Source: Arcuatula senhousia
Taxonomy: Eukaryota; Mollusca; Bivalvia; Mytilida; Mytilidae
Assembly: GCA_963971305.1 (NCBI GenBank)
Contig: OZ020308.1
Location: 25,201,275-25,265,274 of the forward strand
DNA length: 64,000 nt
Direction: 5' to 3'
Part shown: positions 25,401 to 37,400 of the stretch, in pieces
Numbering within the stretch: the first letter of the stretch is position 1
Layout: every line of letters begins with the position of its first letter
Position numbers and translations under genes: made by a program
The notes under the pieces: generated by a model
What the model was told of the DNA's origin: nothing
The model's database searches: none
What the model saw: only the letters and a program-made list of their open reading frames with translations

Positions 25401-28400
25401 CATTTACATATCCGTATAAAACAGCAAAGATAATAGGCAATGAATGAAATGAATGGTTGAAGTTTATGTTCAAAAATATATTGGTTATTTTTAATCACAA
25501 GAAGCGAACAGGGAGATGGACATAAATGGGTGATAGAATGAGCACGAAATAATGATGCAGTAAGAAGTGGGATGGAGACTAAGGGCATAGGCCAACTGGG
25601 GAAGCAGTAAAGTACTATAAATTTTTGAATTCATGTCGGGACATCATTTCATTTATTTTGTTATTATTATTTTGTTTTGCGAAATTGAAATGGAAGCAAA
25701 TACTGCTTACATTGTGTTACGCCACTGGATAATAGGCATTTTCAATGTATAAATGTGAGTGAGAATAGTCCATTTGCCAATTAGCTTCGGATTTTTATTT
25801 CGGAATCGATTTAATTTTTCTTTGTATTAGCACTAAGAAAAACGCAGTAGTTACCGAATGGCATACATACCGGACAAGTCTCGGACTTTTTCCTTTATGA
25901 CTATGATAATCTACCTTAAAATCTGAAAAACTTACCGGCATTAAAATGTTTTTGACACCGTATTTCAAAAAATTATGCCTCACTGTTTAACCCGACCTGA
26001 GTAAAAAAAGTTAAAAGGGTTCTAATAATTCAATCAATCGCATTAGATTATTGTAGTCATCAACGATAAAGTCCAAGACTTGTCCTGTGTTTGCCAATCG
26101 ATAACCATGGCATTTTCCATAGCGCTAATACAAAGAAAAATTAAATAGATTCCGGAATAAAAATCTGGAGCTTATTGGCAAATAGACTATTAAATTAAAT
26201 AAGAAAAACTCTAAAAACAGCATATTCAAATTAAAAACCTTTTTTTTGTAAACATGATTATTGAAAGCTTTTACTTAAAATTTTAATTTATTTATAGGAA
26301 GAGGCATTAGAACAATCAGAGACAAGAGATTGGGGTGAATTAGATGGAGCTGTAGGATATTCAGGTAATTTTAGAAAGGAGTTGTTTGTATAGACACTTC
26401 CAAATTTTGTGCTTACAGTTTGCCTTATGCACTTAATAATGAATTTAATTTCATTTTGTTTGAAAGCATTTGTCTTTTGAAAATATACATGCTATAAAGT
26501 ATACCCTAACATGGCCCTTTACAAGGAAAAATTCTAGAGAGTACTAGTTCATTTTGCAATGTTTTGTGTTGCTGTCAATAGAAAAAGGCACAAGCTCCTG
26601 TTACGTCCAATTATGTAATTAAGTAGAAAATTTATCTATGCTCCTGTTACGTTCCTTCCGGGACATAGTAAATTCCGGACCCATTACGGATGGGGGGAAG
26701 AATCAAATATTGATTTATCAACGTAACTGTAGAATTTAAACCTTAAAGTTACATTTAAAAAATTATTTTTAATAACGTTTAGGATAAGTATTTTTAATTA
26801 TGAATATACATCGTAATTTTAAGTAATAATAATAAAAATCAATATTATACTTTATCAAAACACAATTAAACAATAGTATATATCATTAAATGAGCTTGTA
26901 TATGAAATTCCGTCAAGTTATTAATTTTGAATTAATTAAGTACACAATTAGTCAGTTCTTATAGCATGCTCTGCATGTCCAATATGCTTTTTTCAGGAAC
27001 ATTTTCAAAGCAACGCATTTAAGGTAATACCAGTTAAGGCAAACGTCACACGCAATACAGTCAAAGGCATGTAAGTCTGTTACAACAGGAACAGTCGAAC
27101 TGTGCCTGTTCTCTTCTTTTCAAAATGTTTTCTTTTAGAACATCCCACCCATCAGATCTGAAATGCTTTTTTGATTCGGTTGATGTTTATATTTTCATCA
27201 AGCATTTTTAGTGAAATATCATCGACTGATTTTAAAGCTCCAACAGTCAATAACTTGGAAGGCATCTCTTTTACTTTTGTGGTCCATTCCAACATAGCTG
27301 AAAGAAAGAAAATAAAAGGTTACCATATATTTTTAGTTAAATACAGAATAATATTATAACACAAATTTAAGGTACAAAAATGAAATAAAGATTACCTAAT
27401 TCTTTTTCTGCAGGAGTCTTCTTCATAAAAGGAATAGGTGTGGTCCCTTTTCTTTTCTTGGGCAGGTCAACATCCGTTGTTTCGGCTCCCTTTGGTCGGC
27501 CCCTCTTAACCATTTTAGGGGACAAATGTAATTGATCACAGAGCTCCTCACCGGCGAAGAAACCTGAAAATGATATATTAAGGAAAATTAATGACTATGA
27601 AACATTAAAGAGTAATAATAATCGTAAATGTAGAAGAAATTTGAAAATGTTTGCTTACCATCATCGGTTGTATCTACTCTAGCACCAGTTGACGCATCAG
27701 TTACAGAATCTATTACAGGCAAGTTTGGTAAAGTGACAATATTGCCTACTCCAATTGATGAACCAGTGATCATTTCTGAAAAGGAAAAAAAATACCGTAA
27801 ATTGGGATATTTTGGTGGTTTTAGATCAAAATGGTCATGTTCATTTTTGGTGTGTATTATTTTGGTGCTCTGGAAATTTTTTTTTCTTCCTTAATACATT
27901 ATACTTCACATCATCTATACAATGATAATTAAGTTGAATTTATATTGACAATTCTACTCTTAAACAATAATAAGCATCTGTTTATTTTCAAACCCAAGCT
28001 AATTAGTGTATATTTAGGCTTTTAACAACAAGACTTTTGATGTCTAATGATGATTTGACAAACAAATACTATAATTATATTAAATTCATGCTGATTACTT
28101 TAAAAAGTAAACATAAGTTTTCATCAAGAAATATAAAAAAAAGGCTTTTTTATTTTAATTTTAATTGTTACTCAATACTTTGTTTCTTTTTTACTCAATA
28201 TTTACTTTTTTGTCAAGATGTCACATCTATCAATTGTTTGTTAGTACATTAATTCAATTAATTTTGACACATTTTGGTTAGGCTCCAAATAAACTAAAAT
28301 AAAACTACATCCAAAATATCCCAATTTACGGTAGATATACAATTGTTTGATAATTCTTTCTTATTTAAAGGCTTTATAACATACTTATTCCACATCTCAT

Positions 28401-31400
28401 TATCCTCTGCATAAAGTATAAATGAATTATAAAAAAAATGTATACATGCTTACCATCATCAGTAGTGACTACGTCAGTTGACACATCAGTTACATAATCT
28501 GTAACAGGCAAGTTTGGTGAAGTGACAATATCGCCTACTCCAGGGATCATTTCTAAAAGAAAAATATATACAATTGTTTGTTAATACTTATATCTAGTAA
28601 AATATTTGGTCATCTTATTAAGATGACGCAGGTTAAACCTGTGACTCTCCCGAAGTTTGAACGTATCCTTAAATATTTTACAAGCTAAAATAAGTTTTCA
28701 AATGTTTATTGGGCAATTTAATTGAAACAAATTCTTATTCGAAAATAAAACAAAGTAGCTTTTCTTGCTCATGTGAAGGCTTAATGACGTCAGAAATTTT
28801 CAAAGAAAAAAGCGTTAGGCAGAAAGTCCGGGAAACCGCGCGTGGTTTACCGGATGTTGAAGGAAAATTGAGCCCATAGTACAACTAGAATATTGACATT
28901 TCTACCATTATCGCTCCCCTCGGGAGCGTATAAACAATAATAAGCATATGTTTATTTTCAAACCCAAGCTAATTAGTGTATATTTAGGCTTTTAACAACA
29001 AGACTTTTGATGTCTAATGATGATTTGACAAACAAATACTATAATTATATTAAATTCATGCTGATTACTTTAAAAAGTAAACATAAGTTTTCATCAAGAA
29101 ATATAAAAAAAAGACTTTTTTATTTTAATTTTAATTGTTACTCAATGCTTTAATTCTTTTTTACTCAATATTTACTTTTTTGTCATGATGTCACATCTAT
29201 CAATTGTTTGTTAGTACATTAATTCAATTAATTTTGAACATTTTGGTTAGGCTCCAAATAAACCAAAATAAAACTACATCCAAAATATCCCAATTTACGG
29301 TAGATATTCAATTGTTTGATAATTGTTTCTTATTTAAAGGCTTTATAACATACTTATTCCACATCTCATTATCCTCTGCATAAAGTATAAATGAATTATA
29401 AAAAAATGTATACATGCTTACCATCATCAGTAGTGACTACGTCAGTTGACACATCAGTTACAGAATCTGTTACAGGCAAGTTTGGTGAAGTGACAATATC
29501 GCCTACTCCAGGGATCATTTCTAATAGAAAAATATATACAATTGTTTGTTAATACTTATATCTAGTAAAATATTTGGTCATCTTATTAAGATGACGCAGG
29601 TTAAACCTGTGACTCTCCCGAAGTTTGAACGTATCCTTAAATATTTTACAAGCTAAAATAAGTTTTCAAATGTTTATTGGGCAATTTAATTGAAACAAAT
29701 TCTTATTCGAAAATAAAACAAAGTAGCTTTTCTTGCTCATGTGAAGGCTTAATGACGTCAGAAATTTTCAAAGAAAAAAGCGTTAGGCAGAAAGTCCGGG
29801 AAACCGCGCGTGGTTTACCGGATGTTGAAGGAAAATTGAGCCCATAGTACAACTAGAATATTGACATTTCTACCATTATCGCTCCCCTCGGGAGCGTATA
29901 AACAATAATAAGCATATGTTTATTTTCAAACCCAAGCTAATTAGTGTATATTTAGGCTTTTAACAACAAGACTTTTGATGTCTAATGATGATTTGACAAA
30001 CAAATACTATAATTATATTAAATTCATGCTGATTACTTTAAAAAGTAAACATAAGTTTTCATCAAGAAATATAAAAAAAAGACTTTTTTATTTTAATTTT
30101 AATTGTTACTCAATGCTTTAATTCTTTTTTACTCAATATTTACTTTTTTGTCATGATGTCACATCTATCAATTGTTTGTTAGTACATTAATTCAATTAAT
30201 TTTGAACATTTTGGTTAGGCTCCAAATAAACCAAAATAAAACTACATCCAAAATATCCCAATTTACGGTAGATATACAATTGTTTGATAATTGTTTCTTA
30301 TTTAAAGGCTTTATAACATACTTATTCCACATCTCATTATCCTCTGCATAAAGTATAAATGAATTATAAAAAAATGTATACATGCTTACCATCATCAGTA
30401 GTGACTACGTCAGTTGACACATCAGTTACAGAATCTGTTACAGGCAAGTTTGGTGAAGTGACAATATCGCCTACTCCAGGGATCATTTCTAAAAGAAAAA
30501 TATATACAATTGTTTGTTAATACTTATATCTAGTAAAACATTTGGTCATCTTATTATTATTATCATCTGCATTAAGTATACATGAACAAGGACAAAATAA
30601 AATGTATATATGCTTACCATCATCAGTAGTGACGCAAAGAACGCAATGGTTCTGACTTGATATGTGCATTTATAAGGTTGGGAGACAACTGCTAGTATTA
30701 TCTTTGTAGAAACCTTTGACTTTCTTCATTTCTGTTAGCAATGCCTTTAAACTATTGCTGTCCTTGTCTTTTTTTGTGAAATATTTTTGGACAGGTTGTG
30801 AATGTCTTTTAGAATGACAACTTTTCCCAAGGTTTGTTGGATGTGGTCCTGTACCACTCTTTTGTTGGGCTTAAATTTAAGCACATTTTCTATTTCGCTT
30901 TTAGTTTTGGTGTCAAGTTTTCTCTGGTGATGTAAGTGTTCAAATGCTACTTTTGATACATCATGATTGTGGTTGATGTTGAATTCAGTCATCTCCAAAG
31001 TTTCGCCATCCTTGCACCGAAATCTCATTCATATTTGTAATCAGTTTAAAATTCATTAAAGATTACTTTCTTTGAATTAATTGTGTGGATATGAGTTATT
31101 ATTATAATATGAAAATTTTGTCCAGACTAAAAGTTCTGGCGGAATTAGTTAACCAGCTATAATGTTCCTTTGGAATAAAATAACTATCAGTGGAATGTAT
31201 CAGCTAGTTATAAGTATCTGTGGGAATATTTTGACTGGTCTAATAAGTTCTGACCGGAACTTATTAAACCTGGAACCATTCAACGCTTACACTTATACAG
31301 TTGTACAAAGTTTGTTCTTTGGTACATATCAATATCATGTTCGAGATGGGCATATTTTTTATAAAGTTTTCCAACTTTAAAAATGGGTGAATTGATCACC

Positions 31401-34400
31401 CATTTCTACCTTGAGAATAAACAGACACTGCTCACTGAGCTAGATTTTTACTCAGCCAACCAGGTTAACATAGGTCAAGGATCGAGTGCAAAGGCCATGG
31501 GCATACAGACTTCAATCTCAATAAGTGAAACAATAATCATATAATTTACAATCTAAAAATACAATAAGAGTTTTTAACAAAAAAAAAACCCCAAAACTTA
31601 ACATAATCTGATTTACAGCCAGAGTATTATCATCTGTACTCTCAAAATGTTCATTTTATTATGTCCCGGAAGGAACGTAACAGGAGCATAGATAAATTTT
31701 TGCCTTAAAGTTATGTAATTGGACATAACAGGAGCTTGTGCCATAGAAAAAAGTATTTATATTTAAATAATCCCCCTTTTAGATTTAACAGATAAAAGTT
31801 TGAACGTATCCTTAAATATTTTACAAGCTAAAATAAGTTTTCAAATGTTTATTGGGCAATTTAATTGAAACAAATTCTTATTCGAAAATAAAACAAAGTA
31901 GCTTTTCTTGCTCATGTGAAGGCTTAATGACGTCAGAAATTTTCAAAGAAAAAAGCGTTAGGCAGAAAGTCCGGGAAACCGCGCGTGGTTTACCGGATGT
32001 TGAAGGAAAATTGAGCCCATAGTACAACTAGAATATTGACATTTCTACCATTATCGCTCCCCTCGGGAGCGTATAAACAATAATAAGCATATGTTTATTT
32101 TCAAACCCAAGCTAATTAGTGTATATTTAGGCTTTTAACAACAAGACTTTTGATGTCTAATGATGATTTGACAAACAAATACTATAATTATATTAAATTC
32201 ATGCTGATTACTTTAAAAAGTAAACATAAGTTTTCATCAAGAAATATAAAAAAAAGACTTTTTTATTTTAATTTTAATTGTTACTCAATGCTTTAATTCT
32301 TTTTTACTCAATATTTACTTTTTTGTCATGATGTCACATCTATCAATTGTTTGTTAGTACATTAATTCAATTAATTTTGAACATTTTGGTTAGGCTCCAA
32401 ATAAACCAAAATAAAACTACATCCAAAATATCCCAATTTACGGTAGATATACAATTGTTTGATAATTGTTTCTTATTTAAAGGCTTTATAACATACTTAT
32501 TCCACATCTCATTATCCTCTGCATAAAGTATAAATGAATTATAAAAAAATGTATACATGCTTACCATCATCAGTAGTGACTACGTCAGTTGACACATCAG
32601 TTACAGAATCTGTTACAGGCAAGTTTGGTGAAGTGACAATATCGCCTACTCCAGGGATCATTTCTAAAAGAAAAATATATACAATTGTTTGTTAATACTT
32701 ATATCTAGTAAAACATTTGGTCATCTTATTATTATTATCATCTGCATTAAGTATACATGAACAAGGACAAAATAAAATGTATATATGCTTACCATCATCA
32801 GTAGTGACGCAAAGAACGCAATGGTTCTGACTTGATATGTGCATTTATAAGGTTGGGAGACAACTGCTAGTATTATCTTTGTAGAAACCTTTGACTTTCT
32901 TCATTTCTGTTAGCAATGCCTTTAAACTATTGCTGTCCTTGTCTTTTTTTGTGAAATATTTTTGGACAGGTTGTGAATGTCTTTTAGAATGACAACTTTT
33001 CCCAAGGTTTGTTGGATGTGGTCCTGTACCACTCTTTTGTTGGGCTTAAATTTAAGCACATTTTCTATTTCGCTTTTAGTTTTGGTGTCAAGTTTTCTCT
33101 GGTGATGTAAGTGTTCAAATGCTACTTTTGATACATCATGATTGTGGTTGATGTTGAATTCAGTCATCTCCAAAGTTTCGCCATCCTTGCACCGAAATCT
33201 CATTCATATTTGTAATCAGTTTAAAATTCATTAAAGATTACTTTCTTTGAATTAATTGTGTGGATATGAGTTATTATTATAATATGAAAATTTTGTCCAG
33301 ACTAAAAGTTCTGGCGGAATTAGTTAACCAGCTATAATGTTCCTTTGGAATAAAATAACTATCAGTGGAATGTATCAGCTAGTTATAAGTATCTGTGGGA
33401 ATATTTTGACTGGTCTAATAAGTTCTGACCGGAACTTATTAAACCTGGAACCATTCAACGCTTACACTTATACAGTTGTACAAAGTTTGTTCTTTGGTAC
33501 ATATCAATATCATGTTCGAGATGGGCATATTTTTTATAAAGTTTTCCAACTTTAAAAATGGGTGAATTGATCACCCATTTCTACCTTGAGAATAAACAGA
33601 CACTGCTCACTGAGCTAGATTTTTACTCAGCCAACCAGGTTAACATAGGTCAAGGATCGAGTGCAAAGGCCATGGGCATACAGACTTCAATCTCAATAAG
33701 TGAAACAATAATCATATAATTTACAATCTAAAAATACAATAAGAGTTTTTAACAAAAAAAAAACCCCAAAACTTAACATAATCTGATTTACAGCCAGAGT
33801 ATTATCATCTGTACTCTCAAAATGTTCATTTTATTATGTCCCGGAAGGAACGTAACAGGAGCATAGATAAATTTTTGCCTTAAAGTTATGTAATTGGACA
33901 TAACAGGAGCTTGTGCCATAGAAAAAAGTATTTATATTTAAATAATCCCCCTTTTAGATTTAACAGATAATGGTGAAGCCTACCCACGACATGTTTTGGA
34001 GAAAAACCCATTACTTTGTAACGCTGCTCAAAAAGTGGTAGAAATGAGCTACCTTCCTAGGGTTGTGAAAAAAGCTATAGACATTCTTATACTTGATGGA
34101 GGTAGGTCTGAAATGCACTTCTATTATTTTACCCCACTCAAACAAAGTTTTTGGGGTATATAGGAAACACCCTGTCTGTCTGTCTGTCTGTCTGTCTGTC
34201 CATCCGTCTGTCGACATAACTGGTAAGCGCTTCTCCTCCAAAACTGCTTAAAGGATTTTGCTGAAACTTAAAATGAAGGTATTACATCATATGTAGATGT
34301 GCATGAAGAATTTTCATCATACTAAAACATCATTCATGGGAGATAATTGGACTTAGACTTTTTTAATACATTAATCAATGGGAGACCTATACATTATTCA

Positions 34401-37400
34401 ATGGGAGACTTCCTAAGCACAACTACTCCCAAACCACTAGAAGGATTTTAATGAAACTTTACATGAAGTAAAAACATCATATGTAGATGTGAATGAAGAG
34501 TTTTTAGCTCACCTGACCCGAAGGGTCATGTGAGCTATTGTCATCGTTAAGCGTCCGTCGTCCGTCCGTCGTCCGTCGTCCGTCGTCTGTCGTCCATCGT
34601 CCGTCCGTTAACTTTTCTTCAAAGATCTTCTTCTCTGAAACCACTGAAGGGATTGCATTGATACTTGGTATACATGATCTTTAGGGTGTCCTCTACCAAG
34701 TTTGTGAATTATATACATGTCGACCAACCAACATGGCCGCCGTTGCTAAATATAGAACAGGGGGGTCAGACCATTGTTTTTGGCTTATAACTCAAAAAGT
34801 ATAAGAGATAGAGAAAATCCGAAGCAACCTTCCCTGTTCAGAATTAAAAGCTCTACGAATCTCTCCATTGAGTCGAAGTTGTGAAACGACTCCTTATAGG
34901 AGTTATTGCCCTTTAATCATCAAATTTGACCATTTTTGCAGTTTTTGGACAATATCTTGAAAACCGTTAGAGCTAGAGGAAAAGTTAGCATTGCAGAATT
35001 GTTTAGCTCATTGAGATCTACAAAAATGATTTCAGGGTCTAAATTGTCAGATCAGCCGTTTAAGAGTTATTCCCCTTTAACTGTTTTTTCCATTAATTTA
35101 CACTGATTTTCAAAAATCTTCTTCTCTAAAACTACTGAAGGGATTGCAATGATACTTGGTATACATGATCTTTAGGATGTCCTCTACCAAGTTTGTGAAT
35201 TATATACATGTCGACCAACCAACATGGCCGTCGTTGCTAAAAATAGAACAGGGGGGTCAGACCATTGTTTTTGGCTTATACCTCGAAAAGTATAAGAGAG
35301 AGAGAAAATCCGAAGCAACCTTCCTTGTTCAGCATCAAAAGCTCTACGAATCTCTTCATTGAGTTGAGGTTGTGAAACGACTCCTTATAGGAGTTATTGC
35401 CCTTTAATCATCAAATTTGACCATTTTTGCAGTTTTTGGACAATATCTTGAAAATCGTTAGAGCTAGAGGAAAAGTTAGCATTGCAGAATTGTAAAGCTC
35501 ATTGAGATCTACAAAAATGATTTCAGGGTCTAAATTGTCAGATTAGCTGTTTAAGAGTTATTCCCCTTTAACTGTTATTTCCATTAATTTACACTGATTT
35601 TCAAAAATCTTCTTCTCTAAAACTAATAAATGGGATTGCATTGATACTTGGTATACATGATCTTTAGGATGTCCTCTACCAAGTTTGTGAATTATATACA
35701 TGTCGACCAACCAACATGGCCGCCGTTGCTAAAAATAGAATAGGGGGGGTCAGACCATTGTTTTTGGCTTATAACTCAAAAAGTATAAAAGATAGAGAAA
35801 ATCCGAAGCAACCTTCCTTGGTCAGCATAAAAAGCTCTACAAATCTCTCCATTGAGTCGAAGTTGTGAAACGACTCCTTATCGGAGTTTATGCCCTTTAA
35901 TCATCAAAATTGACCATTTTTGCAGTTTTTGGACAATATCTTGAAAACCGTTAGAGCTAGAGGAAAAGTTAGCATTGCAGAATTGTAAAGCTCATTGAGA
36001 TCTACAAAAATGATTTCAGGGTCTAACTTGTCAGATTAGCTGTTTAAGAGTTATTCCCCTTTAACTGTTATTTCCATTAATTTACACTGATTTTCAAAAA
36101 TCTTCTTCTCTAAAACTACTGAAGGGATTGCATTGATACATGATATACATGATCTTTAGGGTGTCCTCTACCAAGTTTGTGAACTATATACATGTCGACC
36201 AACCAACATGGCCACCGTTGCTAAAAATAGAATAAGGGGTCAGACCATTGTTTTTGGCTTATAACTCAAAAAGTAAAAGAGATAAAGAAAATCGGAAGCA
36301 AATTTTCTTGTTCAGCATCAAAAGGTCATTACAGTAGTTATTGCCCTTGAACTGTTTTTTCTATAAATTTAAACTGATTTCCAAAAATCTTCTCTGAAAC
36401 CACTGAAAGGATTGTTTTGCAACTTTGTATACTTGAAAGTTTGTGAAATTCATTCAAACTTATGCATAAGAGATCAGGTGAGCGATTCAGGCTCCTGGGA
36501 GCCTCTAGTTGTCGCACTCAGGCATCATTCAGAGGAAAAAATTGGACTTAAACTTTTTAAATACATAATTCAGTGGAAGACAAGGTAAGCGCAAATCCTC
36601 CTAAACCGCTTGATGGATATTGATGAAACTTTACATGAAGGAAGTACATCATCTGTAGATGTGCATGAAGAATTTGTATTGCTCTAAGTTATCATCAAGG
36701 GGGGATTACTGGATTTGAGAATTTTTTTTACAATACAGAGTTCAATATGAAGAAAAATAATACCTATCGGTCTTCACCTGTTTTCAGAATGCTAAAACTA
36801 TAATGTTTTTTCAAGCTTAAGTCACAATAGTTTGAAATGTTAAAAAGAAATGTCTGCAAACAAACATATAGAGTAAAGAGCTCAGGTTACTTTAAAACTC
36901 AATGTTTTTTTTTGTATTCAAATAACCAACGGATGTGTACAAGTAAAATATTTGTGTTTGCTTTCTAGGTTTACCAGGGTTAACTGCAGAAAGAATTGCT
37001 AATCTAGTCATGGATATGGAATCTAAGGGTGAAAAGGTCATGATCCCTATACTTCAAGCTACTGAGTCTCATACAAGCAGTGTCCAAGTATCTAATGGTA
37101 AGAAACGTAATGATTTTCATTTTTGTGTGCACAAAATTCTTCAGCTGAAAGTTATTATACACCCCCCATACAAAAAATTGGGGGGGGGGGGGTATAAGAA
37201 ACACCCTCTCTGTCCCTCTGTCCCGCTGTTCACATAACTCTAAAGCGCTTCTTCTGCTAAACTGCTTGCAGGATTTTGTTGAAACTTAACATGAAGGAAG
37301 AACATCATATGTAGGTGTGCATGAAGAATTTTCATTGCACTTGGACATCATTCAGGGGAGATAATTGGACTTAGACTTTTTAAATACATTATTCAATGGG

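Larger units (their letters stand above)
27961..30535. repeat. 968-bp tandem repeat inside the MULE
   Basis: Starts at TAAACAATAATAAGCAT (27961, 28931, 29899). Copies two and three match closely at a 968-bp offset. Each carries one acidic exon and a block with CGCTCCCCTCGGGAGCG palindrome, TGACGTCA and GAAACCGCGCGTGG. Copy one differs before its exon (no preceding palindrome block). Confidence 0.85.
26587..31742 (-). mobile_element. Mutator-like (MULE) transposon in IAP intron 3
   Basis: Bounded by inverted repeats of about 86 bp (26587-26672 and 31655-31742) starting GGCACAAGCTCCTGTTA. The 9-mer ATAGAAAAA directly flanks both ends (26578-26586 and 31743-31751), the duplication length typical of Mutator elements. 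Each TIR contains GCTCCTGTTACGT or a one-base variant twice, ~45 bp apart. Inside, on the minus strand, are exon-like segments with an N-terminal ZSWIM3/FAR1-like domain, acidic repeat exons, a KRGRPKG exon and a PHD-like C-terminus. No MULE catalytic core (DDE) exon was seen, and frameshifts interrupt both coding ends, so it looks non-functional. Confidence 0.85.
29621..31795. repeat. 2175-bp direct tandem duplication, first copy
   Basis: Begins AAGTTTGAACGTATCC, ends with the IAP exon 4 acceptor and TTTAACAGATAA. Includes the right part of the MULE, its right TIR, the 9-bp duplication and 44 bp of original intron. Confidence 0.9.

Noticed and set aside
24734..25727. Firm assignment of the CAGTGGCGTAAC element to hAT
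   Set aside because: TIR type fits, but the flanks (ATCTATAA versus GATAATAG) do not give an 8-bp duplication, so I kept the superfamily open.
31162..31380. 72-codon frame in the MULE, repeated at 33337-33555
   Set aside because: Intron-like sequence upstream of the N-terminal exon on the opposite strand; repeated only through the 2175-bp duplication, no domain.
34171..34200. CTGT/GTCC tetramer arrays considered as CRISPR-like or regulatory arrays
   Set aside because: They are simple microsatellites at a fixed position within repeat families of a eukaryotic genome; no spacer structure.
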